Source: Sphingobium lactosutens DS20 (lineage in GTDB: Bacteria > Pseudomonadota > Alphaproteobacteria > Sphingomonadales > Sphingomonadaceae). From it: a DNA stretch of 64,000 nt. A model generated the notes under the pieces. The model saw nothing but the letters and a program-made list of their open reading frames with translations, was not told the origin of the DNA and did not search any database. The position numbers were made by a program, and so were the translations under genes. Position 1 is the stretch's first letter. Each line of letters begins with the position of its first letter. Location of the stretch: the NCBI RefSeq assembly GCF_000445105.1, contig NZ_ATDP01000091.1, forward strand, positions 1 to 64,000, read 5' to 3'. Below, piece after piece: positions 7,748 to 15,750 of this stretch.

Positions 7748-8665
7748 ATGTTCCTGGGCCGACACCGCCGTGGCGCGATCAGGCGCTTTAGCGGCCCGAC
7801 GATGGGAACGACATGGTCTGCATCGGTTGTGGACCCGCCCGCCGACATGGGCAAGATCGTCCAAGCCGTGCTGGACATGGTCGTCGCGCAGATGAGCAAC
7901 TGGGAGGCGGGCTCGGTCATCAGCCGCTTCAACAGGCATCCGATCGGCGGATGGATGACCCTGCCAGCCGAAATGGGGACGGTGCTGCGCGCCGGACTGG
8001 ACGTCGCGCGCTTGTCGGACGGTGCATTCGATCCCGCCCTTGGTCGGCTGGTCGACCATTGGGGCTTTGGCCCGCACGTGGCGGACGCCGTTCCGGCCTG
8101 CGCCAGCCCGTGGACTTCCATTGAAGTCGACGATGATCGCGCCCGCCGCCTTGCCGATGTGGCGCTGGACTTTTCGGGCATCGCCAAGGGTTTTGCCGTC
8201 GATGCGGTTGCCGAAGCCCTGTGGGCATCAGGCGTGGCCAATTTCCTCATCGAAATTGGCGGCGAATTGCGGGGTGTGGGCGTCAAACCGGACATCCAGC
8301 CATGGTGGGTGGATATGGAAACGCCGCCCGGCATGAGCTTCCCGCCGTTGCGCGTGGCGTTGAGCGGGCTGGCGACTGCGACATCGGGGGACTATCGCCG
8401 CTTTCGCATGGAAGCGGGCCGTCACCTGTCCCACAACATCGACCCGGCCATCCGGGCGCCGATCCGCAATGGCGTCGCCAGCGTCACGCTCTTGCATGAC
8501 AGCGCCATGATGGCGGACGCCTGGGCGACCGCCATCACCGTCGCCGGACCGGAAAAAGGCTCGGCGCTCGCCCGCGAAAATAACCTTGCGGCCCGGATGA
8601 TCGTTCGGACCGATGCTGGCCCGCGCGAATATCTCACCCCGGCGCTCGAAGCCATGCTGGGGTAG
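7748..8665 (+). CDS. apbE: FAD:protein FMN transferase ApbE
   Basis: ApbE family enzyme of 305 residues that transfers FMN from FAD to Thr or Ser in flavinylation motifs, with Mg2+. Family landmarks are FSGPTMGTTWSASV near the N-terminus, FDPALGRLVDHWGFG, DFSGIAKGFAVDAV, IEIGGELRG, HNIDPAIRAP and DSAMMADAWATAI. It is the last gene of the operon, and its likely substrate is the DUF2271 protein with DGVTGAT two genes upstream. No signal peptide or lipobox is visible at this start and no better upstream start was found, although periplasmic ApbE proteins usually have one. Either the true start is missed or this version acts before export. Confidence 0.9.
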   Translation: MFLGRHRRGAIRRFSGPTMGTTWSASVVDPPADMGKIVQAVLDMVVAQMSNWEAGSVISRFNRHPIGGWMTLPAEMGTVLRAGLDVARLSDGAFDPALGRLVDHWGFGPHVADAVPACASPWTSIEVDDDRARRLADVALDFSGIAKGFAVDAVAEALWASGVANFLIEIGGELRGVGVKPDIQPWWVDMETPPGMSFPPLRVALSGLATATSGDYRRFRMEAGRHLSHNIDPAIRAPIRNGVASVTLLHDSAMMADAWATAITVAGPEKGSALARENNLAARMIVRTDAGPREYLTPALEAMLG

Positions 8666-8682
8666 CGCAACCGGCGCTATTT
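8663..8682. terminator. small stem-loop between convergent genes
   Basis: TAGCGC (8663-8668), loop AACCG, then GCGCTA (8674-8679) followed by TTT. The two arms contain the stop codons of apbE on the plus strand and of the S9 peptidase on the minus strand. It is a weak candidate for a shared terminator because the stem is only 6 bp and the T run short. Confidence 0.35.
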
Positions 8683-10656
8683 CCCCGCTGCCAGAAGGAA
8701 ATCCGCGCTTTTTTGCAGCATGTCTGCGCGGGCGTCGCTGTCCAGCAGGCTGTGGGTCAGCCCATCATAGATGACCAGCTGGCTGCGCTTGCCGGCCCCC
8801 TGCAATTTGGCCTGCATGATCTTTGCCTGGCTTATGTCGACATTATTGTCGTCGGTGCCGTGGAACATCAGCACCGGCGCGCGGAATTCGGCGGCATGAT
8901 TGGATGGCGACGCCTCCGCCGCCTCCGGTCCTGTGCCCATGCGCTGCTGTTGCAGCAGATAATTGGAAAAATACTGGCTGCGCCGCATCCGATCTGCAAA
9001 ATCCGTCACCGGCGCGATCGCCACGACTGCCTTGAACAGCGCGGGATCGACCGCCTGCGCCTGAAGCGCCGCATAGCCGCCATAGGACCAGCCCGCGATC
9101 GTCAGCTTGTCGGGATTGGCGATGCCCTGCGCAACCAGCCAGCGTCCGGCATCGATCACGTCGCCGATCGCCGTCCGCCAGGAACGATAGCCATTGCGCA
9201 TCAGCCACGCCTCGCCAAAGCCAGCAGAGCCGCGGAACTGCGGTTGCAGCACGGCGAACCCGCGCGCTGCATAATATTGGACCATCCAGTCGAATCCCCA
9301 TTCGTTCCGCGCTTCCGGGCCGCCATGGGGCAGGACGATGGCTGGCAGCCCCTTCGCTGTCTCCTTGCCCGGCGGAAGGGTGAGATAGGCAGGGATCATC
9401 GTGCCGTCGCCCGCCTTATACTGAACCGACTGCATGGTGGCGAGCACCCGACCCGCAAGCTCGGGTCGGTCAGGCATGATCGGCGACAATTTGCGCGCGG
9501 CGCGGTCGAACAGATAATATTGGCCGGGATCGACATCGCTGCCGGCCCAGATCAGGACACGATTGCCATCGCGGCTCATGTCGCTGATGTTGACTGCCTT
9601 GCCGCCCAGCGCCTTGCCGAGCGAAGAGATGAGCGCCTGCGCCTGTTCGTCGAAATAGACCGCCTGACGATGGTCGGTGACATAACTGGCACCGACCACG
9701 CGCCGGTCGCGACCGACGCGGATAAGCCCGCTTACATCCACGTCCGGGTGTGAGAATATGACCGTCCTGGCACGACCAGGGTCCAGCGCGACCGTGACCA
9801 GCGCATCGCGACCATCCATCTTTTCAAACCCGTAAGCGACGTTCTATGTCGGATCGACGGCAACCGGGTAGAAACCGCTGTTGTCGCGGGTGTCGTATAG
9901 GGACAGATCGCTCCAACCCGACTTTCCAATTGGCCGATAGAGGAATTTGTACGTGCCCTTGGCATAACCGGATGTACGATTTTCCTGCAGGGCCATGATG
10001 CGCACATGCCCCTGCCCATCGGAAATATAGCCGACCGCAAGCTTGTCGGGATTTTCGATCCTCTTGGCCGAACCACTGCGCGTATCGATCCGGTCGACGC
10101 CCAATCCTTCCAGCTTCTTTTCGATGAGGCTGCCGATCTTGGCTTCGGGCACATAGGATCGTGTCATGAGAACGGCGTCCTCATCGCCAGGCAGCAGGTC
10201 GATCACATCGCCGCCCCTGAAATCATAGCCCAGCGCATTCGCACCGCGCCGCTGGCTCAGCAACTTTGTGTCTGCGCCATTGGCGCTGACGGCAAAGACA
10301 TTGGAAAAGCCATAGACGTCATCGCCATAGCGTTGCTCGCCAAATATCTGGCAGGCAAGACGGTCGGCCGATACCCAGTCGCAACGCTGGAGATATTCGG
10401 GCCGACCGCTGGTCGAGGCTACGACCTTTATGTCGGCGCCTTCGCGCGCTTCAAGAACATAGGCGCGGCTGGTGCGCCCCGGCCCCGCTGCGATCAGCGC
10501 GATCGTCTGGCCATCGGGCGACAGGCTGGCCGAAGAAATGGCTTCCCGCGCGCCAAAGGCCTTTGCCAGGGCGTCGGCTTGTCCCTGTGCCAACGCGGCC
10601 GGCGTCGACCCCGCCAGCCAGAGCGCGATGCATGCCGATTTCATGGTTCCGCTCAT
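8677..10656 (-). pseudogene. S9 family prolyl oligopeptidase-like peptidase with an in-frame amber stop
   Basis: One S9 peptidase of about 658 residues split by a TAG at complement 9844-9846; the frame is the same on both sides. The upstream part starts at 10656 (MSGTMKSACIALWLAG, a signal peptide ending near ALAQG) and encodes the beta-propeller. The downstream part carries the hydrolase: GWSYGGYAAL with the nucleophile Ser, Asp in HGTDDNNVD and His in YDGLTHSLL. The break falls between propeller strands (VAVDPT, stop, NVAYGFEKMDG), and the combined length is right for an exported dipeptidyl/acylaminoacyl peptidase. A sequencing error, nonsense mutation or read-through would all look like this. 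Without read-through no active enzyme results. Confidence 0.85.
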
Positions 10657-10789
10657 GCCCTGTGATCCCCATATATTCCCCTGAATTGCAGTGGCTAAGC
10701 CAAGGCGGACATTATGGTAACGGGCTTGCTTGCCCTGGCCGCTGCCCGGTGGCATCACGCCCCTATCGATAAGAAAAAGGGACAAAATC

Positions 10790-12472
10790 ATGCGCAGCTC
10801 CATACTGGCGATCGCCGCCATATTGGCCCTTCCGGCCTGCACCACCATGTCAGATACGCCGCCTGAAAGTGCGTCGGCCCAGCCTGCGGCATCGGGCGTG
10901 ACGCCATCCATCGATACGATGAAGCGGCTGGTGCAAGAATTGTCCTCGGACGCCTATGAAGGCCGCGCTCCCGGATCGGCCGGGGAAGAAAAGACGCTGG
11001 CGCTGCTGTCGTCGGAATTTGCCAGGCTGGGGCTGAAGCCCGGCAATAATGGCAGCTGGTTCCAGGACGTCCCGCTGGTCGAAATCACTGCCAGAAATGT
11101 GTCTCCGCTGCGCTTTACCGGCGGCGCGTCGCCCGTCACCGCCGCCTATGGCCCTGAAATGGTGATCGGCACCTATCGCACGACGCAGCCGCATATCGCG
11201 GTGAAGGACAGCCCGGTCGTCTTCGTCGGCTATGGCATCAATGCGCCCGAAAAGGGCTGGAACGACTATGCCGGCGTCGATGTGAAAGGGAAGACGGTCA
11301 TCATCCTGGTCAATGACCCCGACTATGAGACGTCGGGCCTCGATGGCACCTTCAACGGGCGGGCGATGACCTATTATGGCCGCTGGACCTATAAATATGA
11401 GGAAGCCGCGCGGCAGGGCGCGGCGGCTGCGATCATCGTGCATGACACCGTGCCCGCCGCCTATGGCTGGAACGTTGTGCAATCCAGCTGGACCGGCGCG
11501 CAGCATGTTGCCGACAGCGCCAATGGCAACGCCGATCAGTCCGCCGCGATCGGCTGGATTCAGAAGGACAAGGCGCAGGCACTCTTCGCCAGCGCGGGCC
11601 TGGATCTGGACGCACAGATGCGCGCCGCCAAGCAGCCGGGTTTCAAGCCAGTGCCTCTGGCGGGCGTCAAGGCGAACGTCTCCTTCGACAATGACCTGCG
11701 CAAGCATAGCTCGAAAAATGTCGTGGCCCTGCTGCCGGGCAAGACGCGCCCGGACGAATATGTGCTCTACAGCGCCCATTGGGACCATCTGGGGCGGTGT
11801 CAGGCGGCACTCGATGGTGACGACATCTGCAATGGCGCGGTCGACAATGCCACCGGCACCGCTGCGCTCGTCGCTCTGGCGGAAGCGAATGTGAAGGCGG
11901 GTCCGACCGACCGGAGCCAGGTCTTTCTGGCGGTGACGGCCGAGGAATCGGGGCTGCTGGGGTCGGCCTATTATGGCGAAAACCCCGTCTTCCCCTTTTC
12001 GAAGACCGTTGGCGGCGTGAACATGGACGCGCTCAGTGTCGCGGGCCGGGCGAAGAATGTCGTGGTGATCGGCAAGGGCAAGTCGCAGCTTGACGCCTAT
12101 CTGGACCGCGCTCTGGCCGCGCAGGGCCGGGTCGCGACGGTCGAACCGACGCCGGAGAAAGGCTACTACTACCGCTCGGACCATTTCAGCTTCGCCAAGC
12201 ACGGCCTGCCGATGCTGTATTTCGAAGGCGGCGAGGATCTGGTGAATGGCGGCACGGCGGCCGGCATGGCGGCAGCGGAGGACTATACCAAGAACCGCTA
12301 TCATGGCCCGAAGGACGAATATGATCCCAATTGGGACTGGAGCGGCGTCGCGGCAGACCTCAAACTTTACTATGACGTCGGTCGCGCGCTTGCCGAAACC
12401 ACCGACTGGCCCAATTGGGTCGAGGGCGATGAGTTCCGCGCCATCCGCGACAAGGATCGCGCCGGTCAGTAA
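10790..12472 (+). CDS. M28 family metallopeptidase, lipoprotein with PA-like insert
   Basis: Secreted zinc aminopeptidase-like enzyme of 560 residues. The start at 10790 follows AAAAAGGGAC and gives a lipoprotein signal MRSSILAIAAILALPAC with lipobox LPAC, so it should be membrane-anchored outside the cytoplasm. Residues about 130-300 contain a protease-associated-type insert (VVFVGYGINAPEKGWNDYAG). The M28 zinc ligands are visible: His in SAHWDHLGR, Asp in GAVDNATGTAAL, the Glu pair in TAEESGLLGS, Asp in GVNMDALS and a late His in NRYHGPKDEYDP. It is divergent from the S9 peptidase gene, with about 130 bases between for both promoters. A peptide-scavenging role is inferred. Confidence 0.88.
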   Translation: MRSSILAIAAILALPACTTMSDTPPESASAQPAASGVTPSIDTMKRLVQELSSDAYEGRAPGSAGEEKTLALLSSEFARLGLKPGNNGSWFQDVPLVEITARNVSPLRFTGGASPVTAAYGPEMVIGTYRTTQPHIAVKDSPVVFVGYGINAPEKGWNDYAGVDVKGKTVIILVNDPDYETSGLDGTFNGRAMTYYGRWTYKYEEAARQGAAAAIIVHDTVPAAYGWNVVQSSWTGAQHVADSANGNADQSAAIGWIQKDKAQALFASAGLDLDAQMRAAKQPGFKPVPLAGVKANVSFDNDLRKHSSKNVVALLPGKTRPDEYVLYSAHWDHLGRCQAALDGDDICNGAVDNATGTAALVALAEANVKAGPTDRSQVFLAVTAEESGLLGSAYYGENPVFPFSKTVGGVNMDALSVAGRAKNVVVIGKGKSQLDAYLDRALAAQGRVATVEPTPEKGYYYRSDHFSFAKHGLPMLYFEGGEDLVNGGTAAGMAAAEDYTKNRYHGPKDEYDPNWDWSGVAADLKLYYDVGRALAETTDWPNWVEGDEFRAIRDKDRAGQ

Positions 12473-12487
12473 GCCAGGGGCGAGGAC

Positions 12488-12949
12488 CTATTTCCCGGCC
12501 GGGGAATAGGTCCAGCTCTGGGTCTGCGATCCATCCATTCGCGACGTTTCCGCCATCAACAGCCGCCCTTCGCGCCAATAGCGGATACGTTGCGGATAAT
12601 CATGGTCGGGGTTGGCGAAGCTGATGTCACGCACGCCCTGCTCGACCAGCTTGAATGGCGTCTCCGGTCCACCGTCGGGCGCGGCATGGAGCATCACTTG
12701 GCCCGCGCCATCGCGGACGATGCGAATGACCTCCCAGCCCAGCAGGCTTTCGCCGCGCCCGTTGCGGCCAACGCCAATCATCGTGCCGCCGCGCGGCAGC
12801 GTCCACACTTCCTCCGCCCAGCGATCGCCGCGCTGCTGGACCCATTCGCCCGTCAGCCATTCCGGCAATTCGTCCGCCCATGCCTTCTCCGACGGCAAAA
12901 GCGACAGCAGCAAGGCCATCGCCACGGTCGGGATACCCGCCTTCCTCAT
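12488..12949 (-). CDS. DUF6265 family exported protein
   Basis: Protein of 153 residues with a signal peptide (MRKAGIPTVAMALLLSLLPS, cut near AWA-DE). The mature part has LPEWLTGEWVQQ, EEVWTLPRGGTMIGVGRN and ANPDHDYPQRIRYWREG, typical of the DUF6265 lipocalin-like family of unknown function. The open frame extends far upstream, but the extension opposes aguA and has no codon character, so the ATG at 12949 before the signal peptide is chosen. It stands alone between convergent and divergent neighbours. Confidence 0.78.
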   Translation of the reverse strand: MRKAGIPTVAMALLLSLLPSEKAWADELPEWLTGEWVQQRGDRWAEEVWTLPRGGTMIGVGRNGRGESLLGWEVIRIVRDGAGQVMLHAAPDGGPETPFKLVEQGVRDISFANPDHDYPQRIRYWREGRLLMAETSRMDGSQTQSWTYSPAGK

Positions 12950-13049
12950 CGCAACCCTCTGTCCAGACCGGTGATCGCGCGTTATGGAGCGCGCACCTTT
13001 TCCTGACTCATCATGATCCGGCACGCCAGGCCGGGCAAGGATATTGCAC

Positions 13050-14036
13050 ATGACCTTCCGCATGCCCGCCGAATGGGCGCCGCACGACTGGACCTGGATC
13101 GGCTTTCCGACCAACCCTGCCGAATGGCCCGGCGCATTCGATGGCGCTCGCGAGCAGATCGCGGCTTTCGCCAATGCCCTGCACGCCGGCGGCAAGGGCG
13201 AGGAGGTGCGCCTGGTCGTCGCGCATGACGAGGACGCAAGGGCCGCCCGCGATCTGGTCGATGCAGCTGTCATCATCGTTGTCGCGAACCTCGGCGACGT
13301 ATGGCTGCGGGACACCGCGCCGATCGCCGTGCTGAACGGCACGGGCGGGCGCGCGCTGGTCGATTTCGGCTTCAACGGCTGGGGCGGTAAATATCGGATG
13401 CCGGGTGACGAGGATATCGGCGCGCGGCTGGCGGCCACCACCGGCCTTCCCACGTCGACGCAAAACTGGGTGTTCGAAGGCGGGGCGATCGACACCGACG
13501 GCACCGGCCTGTTCGTCACGACCGAACAATGCCTGCTCAACCCCAATCGCAATCCCGACCTTGATCGCGGGAAGATCGAAACCTTGCTGGCGGGGAGCCT
13601 GGGCCTATCGGACATGCTGTGGCTGGGGGAAGGCCTGCTCAACGATCATACCGACGGGCATGTCGACAATCTGGCGCGCTTCGTCGGGCCTGGCGTGCTG
13701 GCGCTTCCCGTCGCCACGACCCCGGACGATCCGAACGCCGCCATCTACGCCGACGCGCGCGCCCGCGCCAAGGCGCATGGGCTGGCGGTGGCGGACGTCC
13801 CCTCCCCCGGCCTGGTGCTGGTCGATGGCGAACCGATCCCGGCCAGCTACATGAATTTCTATGTCGGCAACGCTGCCGTCATCGTGCCCATCTATGGCCA
13901 GCCCAACGACCAGGCGGCGCTCGATGCCTTCCGCCCCTTCTTTCCCGGACGAGAGATTGTAGGATTGCGCAGCGACGCCATATTGTCGGGCGGCGGCAGC
14001 TTCCATTGCTGCAGCCAGCAAATGCCCAGTCTCTGA
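13050..14036 (+). CDS. aguA: agmatine deiminase
   Basis: Guanidino-group hydrolase converting agmatine to N-carbamoylputrescine and ammonia, first of two steps to putrescine. It has about 328 residues from ATG 13050 (AAGGA ribosome site upstream; a TTG at 13044 is possible). Family motifs are MPAEWAPHDWTWIGFP, the Asp in LGDVWLRDTAPI, FNGWGGKY, FEGGAIDTDG, LNDHTDGHVDNLARF and the catalytic Cys in GGSFHCCSQQMP. The residue after the catalytic Cys is a second Cys, where related enzymes usually have Ile or Val. The next enzyme of the pathway, aguB, follows after a palindromic repeat. Confidence 0.93.
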   Translation: MTFRMPAEWAPHDWTWIGFPTNPAEWPGAFDGAREQIAAFANALHAGGKGEEVRLVVAHDEDARAARDLVDAAVIIVVANLGDVWLRDTAPIAVLNGTGGRALVDFGFNGWGGKYRMPGDEDIGARLAATTGLPTSTQNWVFEGGAIDTDGTGLFVTTEQCLLNPNRNPDLDRGKIETLLAGSLGLSDMLWLGEGLLNDHTDGHVDNLARFVGPGVLALPVATTPDDPNAAIYADARARAKAHGLAVADVPSPGLVLVDGEPIPASYMNFYVGNAAVIVPIYGQPNDQAALDAFRPFFPGREIVGLRSDAILSGGGSFHCCSQQMPSL

Positions 14037-14046
14037 TGTTCAGCCC

Positions 14047-14120
14047 CGTTCGTCCTGAGTAGCCATTGAGCGAAGTCGAAATGGCGTATCGAAGGATACT
14101 TCGATACGAGGCACGAACGG
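14047..14120. repeat. dispersed palindromic repeat, copy 1 (between aguA and aguB)
   Basis: Palindromic unit starting CCGTTCGTCCTGAGTAGCCA and ending GCACGAACGG. It has an internal inverted pair GTATCGAAGGATACTTCGATAC, and the central motif ATTGAGCGAAGTCGA is shared with the copy at 42867-42989. It resembles REP/MITE-like elements frequent in sphingomonad intergenic regions. It may act as a stem-loop affecting mRNA between the two agmatine genes. Confidence 0.8.
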
Positions 14121-14142
14121 TATGACATAAGCAGGAATTAGA

Positions 14143-14991
14143 ATGACCAAGGTTACCGTCGCCGCACTTCAGCTCGCCTTTTCCGACGACAGGGCGGACA
14201 ATATCGCGCTGGTCGCCGACCATGTGCGCAAGGCGGCGATGCGCGGCGCCAAGATCATCCTGCCACCCGAACTGTTCGAAGGCCCCTATTTCTGCCGGGT
14301 CGAGGACGAAGCCCTGTTCGCCAACGCGCTGCCGACGGACGAGCATCCCGCCGTGCAGGAAATGCGCAAGCTAGCCAAGGATCTGGGCGTCTACATTCCG
14401 ACCAGCTATTTCGAGCGCGACGGCCAGCATCATTATAATTCACTCGCCATGATCGACGATCAGGGCGAAATCATGGGGGTCTATCGCAAGAGCCATATTC
14501 CCGATGGGCCAGGCTATGAGGAAAAATATTATTTCCGGCCCGGCAATAGCGGCTTCAAGGTGTGGAAGACGCGACATGGCACCATCGGCGTCGGTATATG
14601 CTGGGACCAATGGTATCCCGAAACCGCGCGTTGCATGGCGCTGATGGGAGCGGAGATGCTGTTCTACCCCACCGCCATCGGCTCTGAACCCTATGATGCG
14701 GAACTTGACACCAGCCGCATGTGGCGGCGGGCGATGATCGGCCATGCCGTGTCCAATTGCATGCCCGTGATCGCCGCAAATCGCATTGGCGAGGAAGAGG
14801 GCCAGAGCTTCTACGGCCACAGCTTCATCAGCGACGAATGGGGCGATTATGTCTCCGAAGCCGATGCGAAGGACCATGGTGCGCTCGTCGCGACCCTCGA
14901 CCTCGACCGCGCGCGCATGCACCGCGCGGGCATGGGTTTCTTCCGCGATCGTCGGCCCGACCTTTATGGTCGCATCGCGCAGGACATCTGA
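14143..14991 (+). CDS. aguB: N-carbamoylputrescine amidase
   Basis: Nitrilase-superfamily amidase of 282 residues that hydrolyses N-carbamoylputrescine to putrescine, CO2 and ammonia. The catalytic triad is readable: Glu in LPPELFEGPYF, Lys in YRKSHIPDGPGY and Cys in GVGICWDQWYPE. The stretches PTAIGSEPYD and AANRIGEEEGQ are typical of this branch and distinguish it from beta-ureidopropionase. It follows aguA, with only the palindromic repeat between, so the two make the arginine-decarboxylase-dependent route to putrescine. Confidence 0.94.
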   Translation: MTKVTVAALQLAFSDDRADNIALVADHVRKAAMRGAKIILPPELFEGPYFCRVEDEALFANALPTDEHPAVQEMRKLAKDLGVYIPTSYFERDGQHHYNSLAMIDDQGEIMGVYRKSHIPDGPGYEEKYYFRPGNSGFKVWKTRHGTIGVGICWDQWYPETARCMALMGAEMLFYPTAIGSEPYDAELDTSRMWRRAMIGHAVSNCMPVIAANRIGEEEGQSFYGHSFISDEWGDYVSEADAKDHGALVATLDLDRARMHRAGMGFFRDRRPDLYGRIAQDI

Positions 14992-15004
14992 CCTGCGGAG
15001 GGCC

Positions 15005-15688
15005 TTAGACGTCGGCCCAGCGGCGCAAGAGATTATGATAGACGCCGGTCAGGCGGATGACCTCAGCATGATCCTGTCCCAGCTGCGCGGCAACACCTTG
15101 CACACTGCGATCGAGGTCGAACAGCATCTGCCGCGCGGCGTCATCGCGAATCATTGACTGAAGCCAGAAGAAGCTGGCGACCCGCCGTCCGCTTGCAACC
15201 GGCTCGACGCGATGGAGCGACGACGAGGGGTAGAGGACGGCATGTCCGGCAGGCAGCTTCACCTGCTGCACGCCAAACTGGGTTTCGATCGTCAGCTCGC
15301 CGCCCTCATAGGCTTCGGGCGGCTCCAGAAACACCGTGACGGACAGGTCGGACCGCACGCGAAAGCCAGTGCCGGCCTGGATACGCACGGCATTGTCGAC
15401 ATGCACGCCAAAGGATTGCCCACCGGCATAGCTGTTAAACAGCGGCGGAAAGATGCGCAGCGGCAGCGCGGCCGCGATGAACAGCGGCGATCGCCCGAGC
15501 GCGTCAAGGATCATCTGCCCCGCCTTTTTGGCGGCAACGCCGTCCTCTGGCAGTTGCAGGTTATTCTTGGCCAACGCGGATTGATGGCCCGACGTAATGT
15601 TGCCATCGACCCAATCGGCCGCATCGATGATCGCGCGGATGGCTGCAACGCCCGGCATGTCGAGAAGGTCGGGGATGGCGATCAGCAT
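15005..15688 (-). CDS. piuC: PKHD-type Fe(II)/2-oxoglutarate dioxygenase, PiuC-like
   Basis: Protein of 227 residues of the PiuC/YbiX family of 2-oxoglutarate and Fe(II)-dependent hydroxylases linked to siderophore receptors. The start chosen is [10 protein letters not shown] at 15688. Iron ligands are His and Asp in GVHVDNAVR and the distal His in [11 protein letters not shown]; the 2-oxoglutarate Arg is in [13 protein letters not shown]. It lies 62 bases behind a TonB-dependent siderophore receptor on the same strand, the usual pairing for this family, so both are probably under the Fur-like sites near 18155-18204. The hydroxylated substrate of PiuC proteins is not settled. Confidence 0.9.
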   Translation of the reverse strand: MLIAIPDLLDMPGVAAIRAIIDAADWVDGNITSGHQSALAKNNLQLPEDGVAAKKAGQMILDALGRSPLFIAAALPLRIFPPLFNSYAGGQSFGVHVDNAVRIQAGTGFRVRSDLSVTVFLEPPEAYEGGELTIETQFGVQQVKLPAGHAVLYPSSSLHRVEPVASGRRVASFFWLQSMIRDDAARQMLFDLDRSVQGVAAQLGQDHAEVIRLTGVYHNLLRRWADV

Positions 15689-15750
15689 GGCAAGATCGTT
15701 AGGGTAAAGCGGGGCGACGAACAAGCAGCCCGCCGCCCTCCCCTAACCAG

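Noticed and set aside
10850..12304. 484-codon minus-strand frame
   Set aside because: Opposite the M28 peptidase gene, which has all zinc ligands; shadow composition.
14047..14120. Possible CRISPR repeat or attachment site
   Set aside because: Only one unit at each location, no regular spacers and no cas or integrase genes; it is a dispersed palindrome.
13650..14346. Minus-strand frames across the aguA-aguB gap
   Set aside because: Formed by the palindromic repeat and shadows of both agu genes.
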